Assembly: GCF_051027545.1 (NCBI RefSeq)
Contig: NZ_CP194902.1
Location: 248,001 to 312,000, forward strand
DNA: 64,000 nt
Direction of reading: 5' to 3'
DNA from: Methylocaldum sp002005105
GTDB taxonomy: Bacteria > Pseudomonadota > Gammaproteobacteria > Methylococcales > Methylococcaceae
Both the position numbers and the translations under genes were made by a program. Positions 25,334 through 35,800 of the stretch are shown here, one piece after another. Numbering within the stretch: the first letter of the stretch is position 1; every line of letters begins with the position of its first letter. Under the pieces are notes generated by a model. It saw only the letters and a program-made list of their open reading frames with translations. It was not told the origin of the DNA and searched no databases.

Positions 25334-26749
25334 CTAAAGCGCGACGTCATGACGCCTATCGCGAATTTCGATAGTAAGACCAAAGGACAGCGGCTTATCA
25401 TTGAAACCGGTTTTATCGCCAGGCTGTTTTTCGGGTGACAGTCGGATTTGGAAATTTCCGCAAATCATCGCCAAGGCGCTTTTGATAACCAGCATGGCCA
25501 AACCTCTTCCCGGACATGAACGCGGCCCCGAGCCGAAACCCAAAAAGGCTTTGCCGTTATGTTTGGAAGATTCCGCTTTGGTTTCGCTGCGCCATCGCCG
25601 GTGATCAAATACCCTGGCCTGATGAAAATTTTCATCGTCCAGAGCGCAACGCGCGATCAGCAATACCAATGGAGTTCCAGCTGGTATCTCGACATCGTCC
25701 ATTACCAAATCCGCCTTGGCCTCCACGATCGCGAGGCGGGATACCGACGACGTTCTCATCGTCTCTAAAATAACGGCGTCGATACATTTGAGCTTCTTGA
25801 TATCTTCAATGTCCTCGATAATGCCGCCATTGCCTAGTACAGCATCGACTTCGTCCTGAATGTCCCTTTGGACCTGGGGGTCTTTGGCAATGCAGAAGAG
25901 CACCCGGAGCAGGGTATTCGCTGTAGTGGGTTCGGAGGCCAGAACTATCAACAGAATATTTTCGATGAGTTTTATATTGCGAATATCAGAACCCTTTTCT
26001 TTCATGGCTTCTATAAGAAGCCGGACCATGCTCACCGCGTTGCCAGCCCCATTTGTGTCATTTAAAAGGGATCCTTTACGTGCGATGACATTTTTAACGA
26101 CTCTGAAGATTTCCCTTATGTCTTCGTCAAAATACTTGTTTTCGGAGAAGCTTTCCAAATGCATTTGCGGCAGTAAGGCATCGATGCGCCTGCCCAAAAT
26201 GGGGACCAGGTTATGTAAGATATTCTTCGTGACCTCTTGCTCGCCCACTGGCATATCGGTCAGATCGCCGAATACCATCGTTGTAAATACCGATATCGAG
26301 AAGCCCAAAATCTCCGCTTCCAAATCAATTTTCGAAAGGTTTTCGCCATGAGTGATCCAATGGTTTTTCAAATCTCCGGTAGCCGCCTTGATATATTCGA
26401 AATATTGGGCCATATGGCGGGATTCCATGGATGCCGCTATAACTTCCCGTTGACGTTTCCAGCCGTGGTCGTCGGCAGCCTCGATTCCGTCCACTTTCAT
26501 GGTTTCGAGAACTCTGTTTTTCCTGCTATATGGGCCGAAAAGGTCCGGCCTTTTGCGAAGAATGAAATTGATCTGATTGGCATTCGCGACGACTACTAGC
26601 GGCCGGTTCGCAAATTGAACCGTGAAAAGTTTTCCGTACCGGTCCGCTAGCTTCTCGAAGATTTCATGAACCCGGTTGAAGTCAGGCTCCAATACCACCG
26701 GGTCCGGATGGCCGGGGAGCGCAGAAATGGTTTTGATACTACACATCAC
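25334..26749 (-). CDS. cytochrome P450
   Basis: A 471-residue P450. The heme-binding loop FGSGPRSCPGRGLAMLVIK carries the thiolate Cys near residue 415. The ExxR motif is ETMR in DAVILETMRTSSVSRLA, and I-helix residues (LIVLASEPTTANTLLRVL) lie near residue 260. The I helix reads ASEPTT rather than the usual AGxxT, so oxygen activation may be atypical. No ferredoxin or reductase gene is adjacent. The gene sits between the TonB receptor and the PepSY gene, suggesting a tailoring role such as hydroxylation of an amino acid or acyl chain. The substrate cannot be told. Confidence 0.93.
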   Translation of the reverse strand: MMCSIKTISALPGHPDPVVLEPDFNRVHEIFEKLADRYGKLFTVQFANRPLVVVANANQINFILRKRPDLFGPYSRKNRVLETMKVDGIEAADDHGWKRQREVIAASMESRHMAQYFEYIKAATGDLKNHWITHGENLSKIDLEAEILGFSISVFTTMVFGDLTDMPVGEQEVTKNILHNLVPILGRRIDALLPQMHLESFSENKYFDEDIREIFRVVKNVIARKGSLLNDTNGAGNAVSMVRLLIEAMKEKGSDIRNIKLIENILLIVLASEPTTANTLLRVLFCIAKDPQVQRDIQDEVDAVLGNGGIIEDIEDIKKLKCIDAVILETMRTSSVSRLAIVEAKADLVMDDVEIPAGTPLVLLIARCALDDENFHQARVFDHRRWRSETKAESSKHNGKAFLGFGSGPRSCPGRGLAMLVIKSALAMICGNFQIRLSPEKQPGDKTGFNDKPLSFGLTIEIRDRRHDVAL

Positions 26750-26954
26750 AATCCTCTTTTCCCGGCCGATTGAATCGCCTCTGCTGGTTCACCCCAGATC
26801 CACCGGTGTACCTTAAGCCAGACCCTGCACGCGCCTTGAGCGACCGAGACGTCGCGCACCGCTCTGAAGCCCAGCTTCTCTTTCAAGGACGTTTGCAAGG
26901 AGGCTCATCGGCATTGCGTGTTCGGGTCGTCTTAGCTATCCAAATACTTGAACA

Positions 26955-29621
26955 TCAAAATTCCACCCGCACCGAACCGATGGCCGTCAGCGGTGCGCCG
27001 GGATAAACGCCCAGGCGCGGCGATACATTGATATCCGGATCGGTGGACTCGTAATACGTCTTGTCGAGCAGGTTGCGGATATTGAATTGAGCCGTGACGC
27101 GCGTCGGCCCTACCTTCAATCGGTATGCCGCGAAGGCGTCCATCCGCACATAGCCGGGTAATTGGAAGGTATTCTCGACATCGCCTTCCCGTTGCCCCGC
27201 CAGTACGCCGCCTAGACCGAAACTCCAACCGTCCGGCGCTTCGTACCCGTTGAGGTCGTATCTGAGCCATAGGCTTGCCGCATGCTCGGGCACATTGTTC
27301 AGTCGCTTGCCCTCGTACCCCTTAATCTGGCCATTCAGGGCTCGGTTGTCCTTGGTAATCCGGGCATCGGTGAAGGCATAGCTGCTGATGATGCTCAAGT
27401 TGTCGGTAATACGCCCCGCTACGTCCAGTTCGATTCCCTGGCTGCGCTGCTGGCCGATCGCCACGCTGTCGTTGGGATCGGGCGTCGTCAGGTCGGGGGT
27501 GAGCAGGTTGTCCTTGGTGATGTGGTAATAAGCCAAGGTAGCGAGCAAACGATCTTCGAACAAAGAGGTCTTGATTCCGGCTTCGAATTGCTCGCCGATT
27601 TGAGGATCAAAGGATCTCCCGGCTGCCGATATCCCATTGTTGGCGCCGAGCGAGGTCGTCCAATTACCGTAAACTCCCAGCCACTGCCAAGGCTGGTAGA
27701 GAATGCCCACGCGCGGACTGAATCCGTCGTCTTTCCGGATGGTGTCCGGCAGGTTTTTGTCGGCAGCCGAGAAGGAGCTGCCCCGACCTCTACCCGTTTC
27801 GATCCAGTCGTAACGGCCTCCCCCCATGATATGCAGCTTGTCCCACAAGGTGATGTGGTCCTGGAAATAAACGCCGTGCCACTCGTCTTTGATCACCGAG
27901 CGGTTGTTCTGAAATTCCGTCTCTAATACGGCACTGTCGAATACGGCCTTGTCGATTCCATAACTGGGCGAAGGATTGAATATGTTGATCGCCAGCGCCG
28001 GGTCGGGGGTGTCGAAAAAACCCTGGGTGCGGTATTTGGTGAAGGACCGGAAATAGTCGTATCCCACCAGGACGTCGTGGTCGGTTGGACCGATCCGGAA
28101 CTTGCCGGTCAAATCGAGGTTGGTAGTGTAGCCCTCGCTGTCATAACGCTGGAAAAAGACGTTGCGCTGAAGGATGCCGGTAACGGGATTCAATGCGTTC
28201 CCGAACGCCGGTGCAGGGTTGAGAAAGGTTTCGTCGCCATGGCCGAAGTTGGCGAGGAACCGGTTATGGATGGCCCAGTCTTCGTTGAACCGATGGTTGA
28301 TTTCGGTACCCAGCAACACCCTGGAAATATTGTCCAACGGATCGTTGGGATCGCCGAAGGCACGTCTCACGGGGATATTCGCCGGGCGCTTGCCGATGAC
28401 AGGGATGCCATAATCGGCCTGGTAGTCCTGATTGAGCCCCTCGATGTTGATCGTTATATCGGTTGCCTCGGTCGGTCGCCACGTGACGCTGGGATAAACC
28501 ATGATCCTGTCATTGGAGATGAAATCCCGGAACGACTCGTTGTTCTGGTAGGAGCCGGTGAAGCGATACAACAAGGATTTGTCGTCGGTGATCGGGCCGG
28601 TAGCGTCCCATTCGGTGCGATAGAAGTCGTACGAGCCGAACCGTTGTTCCAGGGAGTAATAAGGAATGTCGAGCGCCCTCTTGGTCGTGACATGGATCAA
28701 GCCGCCGGGCTCCGCGCGTCCGAACAGAACCGACGCCGGCCCCTTGAGCACTTCGACGCTTTGCAGATTGGCCGTATCGAATTCGGAACGGAAACCGCTC
28801 GGGACTGCCATTAGGCCGTTGCGGTAGGTCAAGGGATTGCGAAATCCGCGAACGATGAAGCCGGTGCCCGCTCCGAGGGAGGATTGCGCTCGAACGCCGC
28901 TCACGTTCTCCAGAGCATCCGTAATCCTGGTAGTTTTCTGATCCTCCATCACCGCTCTCGGCACTACTTGAATCGATACCGGCGTCTCGATGATCGGCGT
29001 GTCGGTCTTGGTGGCTGGGAAGGATTTGGAAACGGCGTAGTCCTCGTTGTAGGGATCGTTCGGATCGGCCTCCGCTCCCGCACTGACAGTCACTTTCCCG
29101 AGCGCGATGGCGTCGGCTGCATCGCCGCCGGATTGAACGGCGATTGGCTTGCGCTCCAGGGTCACCGTCCGTTGGCCGGTGAAACGGGCTTGAACGGGAG
29201 CCGCGCTCAGCAGCACTTTCAAGGCCTTTTCCGGTGTATAGGCGCCTTTGAGGGGGGCGTTGCGCAGCCCCTCGGCGACATCGCCTTCGTAAAGAACCTG
29301 GACGCGGCTCTGCACGGTGAAAGCGGACAGGGCGCGGGGCAAATCTTGCGCCGGAATGTCGAATTGGATCGGCGCTTGAGCGGTCGTCGTGGCCTTGCCG
29401 ACGGGCTGCGGCTCGGCGCCGACGGAAGCAAGCGGAACATAGGCCGCAAAAGCCGCGGCAATGGCCGTACTCTTGCGGGTAAGGGCACCTGGGCACAGGC
29501 CATTCTTCGAACCTGTCTCAACACCATTCCCTCCTTGATGAGCGACAGCTTCTTGTTGTCGATCCTTGTTAATCGACAGGACGTCTTCCCCAGTAAATTT
29601 CAAGTTATCGGTCGTTTTCAT
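26955..29621 (-). CDS. TonB-dependent siderophore receptor with N-terminal STN signalling domain
   Basis: An 888-residue outer-membrane receptor if started at MKTTDNLKFTGEDV; the frame is open 16 codons upstream. After an unusually long N-terminal leader comes the secretin/TonB short N-terminal domain (IQFDIPAQDLPRALSAFTVQ to VTLERK), then a TonB-box-like region and plug (DTPIIETPVSIQVVPRAVME, GFRSEFDTANLQSVEVLKGP, LFGRAEPGGLIHVTTKR), and a beta-barrel ending in NVSPRLGVYPGAPLTAIGSV and a C-terminal Phe. The STN domain marks it as a transducer that signals ligand binding to an anti-sigma factor, matching the FecR/FecI pair at 42.7-44.5 kb. It is probably the uptake receptor for the locus product. 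Confidence 0.93.
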   Translation of the reverse strand: MKTTDNLKFTGEDVLSINKDRQQEAVAHQGGNGVETGSKNGLCPGALTRKSTAIAAAFAAYVPLASVGAEPQPVGKATTTAQAPIQFDIPAQDLPRALSAFTVQSRVQVLYEGDVAEGLRNAPLKGAYTPEKALKVLLSAAPVQARFTGQRTVTLERKPIAVQSGGDAADAIALGKVTVSAGAEADPNDPYNEDYAVSKSFPATKTDTPIIETPVSIQVVPRAVMEDQKTTRITDALENVSGVRAQSSLGAGTGFIVRGFRNPLTYRNGLMAVPSGFRSEFDTANLQSVEVLKGPASVLFGRAEPGGLIHVTTKRALDIPYYSLEQRFGSYDFYRTEWDATGPITDDKSLLYRFTGSYQNNESFRDFISNDRIMVYPSVTWRPTEATDITINIEGLNQDYQADYGIPVIGKRPANIPVRRAFGDPNDPLDNISRVLLGTEINHRFNEDWAIHNRFLANFGHGDETFLNPAPAFGNALNPVTGILQRNVFFQRYDSEGYTTNLDLTGKFRIGPTDHDVLVGYDYFRSFTKYRTQGFFDTPDPALAINIFNPSPSYGIDKAVFDSAVLETEFQNNRSVIKDEWHGVYFQDHITLWDKLHIMGGGRYDWIETGRGRGSSFSAADKNLPDTIRKDDGFSPRVGILYQPWQWLGVYGNWTTSLGANNGISAAGRSFDPQIGEQFEAGIKTSLFEDRLLATLAYYHITKDNLLTPDLTTPDPNDSVAIGQQRSQGIELDVAGRITDNLSIISSYAFTDARITKDNRALNGQIKGYEGKRLNNVPEHAASLWLRYDLNGYEAPDGWSFGLGGVLAGQREGDVENTFQLPGYVRMDAFAAYRLKVGPTRVTAQFNIRNLLDKTYYESTDPDINVSPRLGVYPGAPLTAIGSVRVEF

Positions 29622-29743
29622 CGTTATTTTTTCTTTCTGCAGGCTGGTCGAATGACACCTCAGAATCACTCCGCTCCGGGCGAATTCGTGCCGGAATTCA
29701 GAGCACAGGAGTTAAGAGGCCTTTGCCGTCCTTGGCTTCCGGA

Positions 29744-29764
29744 CCCCGGCAATCCATGCCGGGG
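29744..29764. other. GC-rich hairpin between NRPS 1 and the receptor gene
   Basis: CCCCGGC and GCCGGGG flank a seven-base loop in the roughly 200-bp gap downstream of NRPS 1 and upstream of the receptor gene. It has no T run on either strand, so it is not a classical terminator. It could attenuate or stabilise the long transcript end. Confidence 0.45.
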
Positions 29765-29824
29765 CGACGACTTCAGTAGATGCCTTTACCCACACGGGAA
29801 GGTTTCTTACAGTGTTTCTTCAGT

Positions 29825-32800
29825 TCATGATCCGTCCTCCAGTAACGCCAAGGCTTCCTCTTCCGAAAGGGATTCGAGTTGTTCGATCAGGCATTCCTCG
29901 ATCACCAAGGCGAGCTGTGTGATGGTGGAGGCCTCGAAGACGCGTCTCAGGGGAACCTCGACATCGAAAGCGGTCCGTACCCGAGACAGCACTTGTACGG
30001 CGATGAGGGAGTGCCCGCCGAGATCGAAAAAGTTGTCCTCGACGCCGACCCTATCCAGGCCCAATACGTCTTTCCAGATGTCGGCGAGAATTTCTTCCGC
30101 AGGGGTGCGCGGGGCCACGTAGCGCGCTTCCCTTTGAGCGGCGACGTCCGGCGCCGGCAAGGCCTTGCGGTCGATTTTGCCGTTGCTACCGAGAGGCATG
30201 GCGTCGAGGCGAACGAAGACCGATGGCACCATGAAGTTCGGAAGCCGTGCCGAGAGATAGGCGCGCAACTGGTCGATCAGGGAAAGACCGTCCGCGGTTT
30301 CCTCGCGAGCCGCGATACTCGGCTTGCTCTCCAAATTTTCTCCGGGTTGCGCATCCGGCCCGTTGCCGGAGGGAGAGGGAGAAAACGGCAAGCGTTCCGT
30401 GACATAGGCCACCAGACGTTTGCCGCCCGCGCCTCCGTCGTCTCGGGCCACCACCACGGCTTGCTCCACGGCCGGATGCAGGAGAAGCTGCGCCTCGATT
30501 TCGCCCGGTTCGATCCGCGCCCCGCGAATCTTGAGCTGGTGGTCGATGCGTCCGAGGAACTCGATGGCGCCGTCCTCCCGGTAACGGCCGAGGTCGCCGG
30601 TGCGGTACAAGCGCCCGCCGACAGGGCCGAACGGGTCCGGAACGAACTTTTCCGCCGTCGTTTCCGGCCGGTGCAGGTAACCTCGCCCGACCTGGATACC
30701 GGCCACGCAGATTTCTCCGGGCACGCCCACGGGAACCGGGGTGAGCCAGGCATCCAGAAGATACAGCCGGGTGTTGTCCACGGGGCGCCCGACCGGCACG
30801 ATCGTTTCGGTTTCTGCGGGCGTTTCCGGTACCTCGTAGTAGGAAACGTCGTCCGAGCATTCGGCGGGACCGTAGGCATTGAGCACCCGCACGTGCGGGA
30901 AGCGTTTCATCCAGCGCCGGCAGAGGTCCGGCGGAAACGCCTCGCCGCAGGCGATCAGCCAGCGCAGCCGCGGCAGCTCGATACCCCCGGCCATTTCCAG
31001 CAGGGCCTGGATCATCGACGGAACCGCCTCCAGAACGGTGACTTCGCGTTCGGCGATTTGGCGGAGAAGCAGGCCGGGATCGCGCACGATGTCGTCCGGG
31101 AAAATCTCGACCCGAGCGCCGCATGCGAGAGCCGTCAGGTGCTGCCAGACGGAAATGTCGAAACACTGTCCCGCGGTTTGGGCGATGGCGTCGGCTTCGC
31201 TCAAACCCAAAGTCGGAACCTTGGTGATCAGGTTGTTGAACATGCCCCGGTGCTCGACCATGGCGCCCTTGGGCGTTCCGGTGGAGCCGGACGTGAAGAT
31301 CGTGAAGGCCAGGCTGCCGGGGCCGTGCAGGCGTTCGGGATCGGTGGCCGGATAGCTTTGCGCCACGGGTTCGTCCAGTACCAGCAGCGCCGGCCGCCGG
31401 GAGACCGTCCGGCACACTGATTCGGCCCGTTCCCGGAAGGACTTGCCAACCAGCAGCCGAGCGGCGCGGGCTTCCTCCAGCACCTGCGTCAGGCGTGCGT
31501 CGGGATGGCCGGGATCGAGCGGCAGATAGGCGCCGCCGGCTTTGAACACGCCCAACATCATCACCAGGAAATCGATGCCGCGATCGTTCAACAGGGCGAC
31601 CAGCGTCTCGGGGCCCACCCCAGCGGCGCGCAAGGCGTGAGCCAGGCGATTGACGCGGGCGTTGAGTTCACGATAGGTCAATGCCTCGCCGCAGCAGGCG
31701 ACGGCGACCGCCTCGGGCGCCAGCGCCGTCTGCGCTTCGAAACGGGCCACGATGTCCCGAGGTTCGGGATAGGGATGATCGGTCCGGTTCCATTGCTCCA
31801 GGATTGCGCCGCGCTCGCTTTCGGTCAGCATCGGGAGCGAGCCCAGGCGGGCGCCGGGATGGCGGATGAGGCTTTCCAGCAAGGTCTTGAAATGCCCGAG
31901 CATCCGTTCCACGGCGGCCGGTTCGAAACGGTTTACGTCATAGGTAATTTGCAGGTGGAAACGCGGGGAAGGAACCAGCACCGCGTTGATCGGATAATTG
32001 GAATGGGTGCGGTGCTTGTCGTCGACGATGTTCAAAACGTCCTTGGAACCCCGCAAGGTCGGATCGACCGGCGCGTTTTCGAACACGAACAGGTGCTGGA
32101 AGAGCGCCTGGCCTCTGGGAAGCTCGCTCAAAGCTTGTATCTGTACCAGAGGCATGTATTCGTATTGGCGGAGCTCCAGATTGTGGTACAGCAGTTCGCG
32201 CAGGAATTCCAGGGCCGGCTGATCCGGCTTGACCTTGACCCGCAACGGCAGGCTGTTGATGAACAATCCCAGCGCCGTTTCCACCCCGGGCAAATCGGTC
32301 GGGCGTCCGGCCACAGTCACTCCGAACACGACTTCGTCGCACCGCGAATAATGGGCCAGCATCAGCGCCCAGGCGGCCTGCAAGACGCTGTTCGGCGTCA
32401 CTTGGCAACGCTGCGCCAAAGCATGAAGCGCCTTGGTGTCTTCCTCGGACAACGGCGCCACCCGATCCCGGACCTGGCTCGTGCCTTTTGTTTCCGGCGG
32501 AACCGGCTTGTCCACGACCAGCGGCGTGGGTTCGCCGAATCCGGTAAGGTACCGGCGCCAGAAATTTTCAGCAGCCTCCCGGTTCTGCTCCGCAAGCCAG
32601 CCGATATAGTCCCGATAGGGTATCGCAGCCTCCCTGGGCGGGCAGGGCTCTCCTTTTACCTTGGCCTCATAGTTCGCCCGGAACTCCAACAAAACCGGGG
32701 ACTTGCACCAGGCATCCATGAGAATGTGGTGATGGCTGCGGATGAAGCGGTAACGTCGGTCGCCGAACCGGACCAGGCGTATCCGCATCAAAGGCGCCAC

Positions 32801-35800
32801 CGTGAAATCGAAACCCGTTTTCAGCTCGGTTTCGATCAACGCCTCGAACCGCCGTTCCTGTTCGACTGGGTCCATTCCTCTCCAGTCCTGATAATCGAAC
32901 GGCAGCGCCAGGTGCTTCTGCACGCACTGGTGCGGACTCGAATAGTCTTTCCAAAGAAAGGACGTGCGGAGGATGGGGTGACGGTCCAAGACCTCCTGCC
33001 AGGCCGCCTTGAAAGCCTCGATTTCGACATCCCCGTCGATTTCGTAGCGATCGATCATGTGATAGATGCCCGATCCCGGATACATCAGGGAATAGAACAG
33101 CATGCCTTCCTGCATGGGCCCCAGCGGATAGACATCCTCGATGTTTCCCGGCGGATAAGGCAGTCTGTCGAGCTCCTGCGCGGACAGCTTGGCCAGCGGA
33201 AAATCGGAGGGCGTTAGCCCGGACACGCCGGGTTCGAGACAGTGGGAGATCAGCGTCTCCAATGCCTGGATCACGGCGTCGCCGAGGCGGGCGATGGTCG
33301 AGCCGCCATAACGCGCCGCGCTGTAAATCCAGGTCAGTTGGAGATGCCCGCCGCTGACCGCGGCGTTGACCGCCAATTCGTGCGTCCGGCGGTTCGCCGA
33401 GGCGCGGGCGATGCCCGATGCCAGCGCGCATTGCCGGAAATACGCGTGGGCGTCGGTTCCGAGGTCCAGGTGGCCGAGATAATTGAACAGGATGGGCGCA
33501 TCCGCCGAACAGCCTTTTTCCCGCCCTTCGCCGAGCCAGCGCCAGACGGTGTAGTCGAATCCCCGTGCGGACTGGCGGCGGAACTGCTCCTTGAGGTCCT
33601 TGATGATGCCTCCGGTGGCGTTCGCCGGATCGATATCGAAGGTCACCGGGTAGGAGGTCGTGAACCGTCCTATCGTCCGCGTAAAATCCAAATCCCTGAA
33701 CGGGCCGTTGTCGCGGCTGTGCGCTTCGACCTCCACCCGCAACCGGTGCAGGCCGGACCAGTCCGAAAGACCCTTGACGACGGCGATGAGCAACAATTCC
33801 TGAACGCTGGTCCGATAGGCCGCTCCGGCTTCCTGAATGAGCGCCCGAGTGAGTTTTTCGGAGAGCTTGACCGTATACTCGGCGGCATCGGCTTCGGTGT
33901 TCGTGCCTTCGTCGCGATCGACCGGCAAAGCCGTTTCAGCAGCCTCCCGCGAGTGCCACCAGGATGGCGCTCTCCCCTCCCCCGCCAGGGTTCCGGCATA
34001 GTCCTGAAGCCGCGCAGCCCATTGCCGGTAAGAGGTCGTTTTGGCCGGCAAGGTCACGGCGTGGCCGGAGGCCAATTGGTCGTGGATGAGCACGAGATCG
34101 TCCAGCAGGATGCGCCAGCTCGCGATATCCATGGCCAGGTGATGGATGACCAGCAACAGCCGCGCGCCGCGTCCCCGCCCGAGTTCGAACCAGACCGCCC
34201 GGAGCGTGGGCCCCTCGCCGAGATCGATCTGTCGCTGCCAATACTCCGCGCGTCCGGCAAGAAAGGCCTCGAACGCCGCGTCAGGGATAGCGGACAGTTC
34301 TTCCCGATGAAACATGGGCTGCCGCTCTTTCCCGACGTAACAGGCCCGCCAAGCCGCCGCGTCGCGGGAAAACCGCAGCCGCAAGACGTCATGATGGAAC
34401 ACCAGTTGCTCCACGGCGCGCTCCATCAGGCCGGGGTCGAACGGATGCAGCATGTCCAACAGCAGGGATTGATTCCAGTGATGCGGATTCGCGAGATCCT
34501 GGGCGAAGAATTTCTGCTGGACCGGCGTTAGAGGAGCCGGTCCTTCGATAATGCCTTGCTCGGCCTCGAACGGAGCCGCGCTTTCCGCCGCCAGCGCCAA
34601 TTCCGCCACTGTCTGGTGCTGAAAAATCTGCCGCGGCGCCAGGTTCAAGCCGATCCGCCGAGCGCGGCTCGCCACCTGTATGCTGAGGATGGAATCCCCT
34701 CCCAGCGAAAAGAAGTTATCGTGGATGCCGACCCTGTCGATGCGCAGCACCTCGGCCCAAATGGCAGCCAGCCGGGCTTCCGCGTCGTTTCGGGGTGCGG
34801 CGTATCGGCGCGTCAATTGACGGGAAGGATCGGGCTTAGGCAGGGACCTCCGATCCAGCTTGCCGTTGGGAGTCAGCGGCAAACCGTCCAGGAACACGAA
34901 GGCCGCCGGAACCATGTAGTCCGGCAGAGCGATTTGGACATGGACACGCAGGGCTTCCGGGTCCGGTTCGTCGCCGCTGGATACGATGTACGCGGCAAGA
35001 CGTTTGACTCCGCGTTCGTCTTCCCAGGCCGTCACCACGGCATCCCGCACTTCGGGATGGGTCCGCAGGCGGGCCTCGATCTCGCCCGGCTCGATACGAA
35101 AGCCTCGAATCTTGAGCTGATGGTCAGCGCGCCCCAGGAATTCGACGAGGCCGTCGGCTCTCCGACGCACGAGGTCGCCGGTCCGGTACAGGCGCTCGCC
35201 GGGGCCTGCACCGAACGGATCGGGAACGAAGCGTTCGGCGGTCAGGTCCGGACGATTCAGATACCCTTGGGCCAGCCCCGCGCCGCCGATGTACAACTCG
35301 CCGGCGACACCGTTCGGCACCGGTTCGAGATTGCCGTCGAGAACATAGGCCCGGCTGTTGGCGATCGGGCGGCCGATCGGTACCGATTCCCTTGCCCCGC
35401 TCTCCCGCACGTCCGGTTCAATCGGAAGAATCAGCGATCCGACCGTGGTCTCCGTGGGGCCGTAGTGATTGAAGATAAGGCATTCCGGACGCTGGGCGAT
35501 GATCCGGCCGACCAGATCGTAGGTGAGCACGTCGCCGCCGCAAATCAACGCCCGTCGAGGCGCGATGGTCCTGCCTTCGGCCGAATCCAGGAGGGCCGCG
35601 AGATGAGAGGGCACGATCTTCAGCACGTCGATCGGCTGGCGTTCGATGTAGTCGGCGAACACGCGCCCATCCGTGGCGGCATCCTGGTCGAATACATGCA
35701 GACATCCGCCGGAAACGAGGGAAGCGAACAGGACCGTATTGCCGAGATCCGCCGCGGGCGTAGATACCATTGCGTAACGAAATCCGGCGATCGCGGAAAT

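Noticed and set aside
29879..33217. Long plus-strand open frames antisense to NRPS 1
   Set aside because: They mirror the high-GC coding pattern of the NRPS and contain no recognisable domain.
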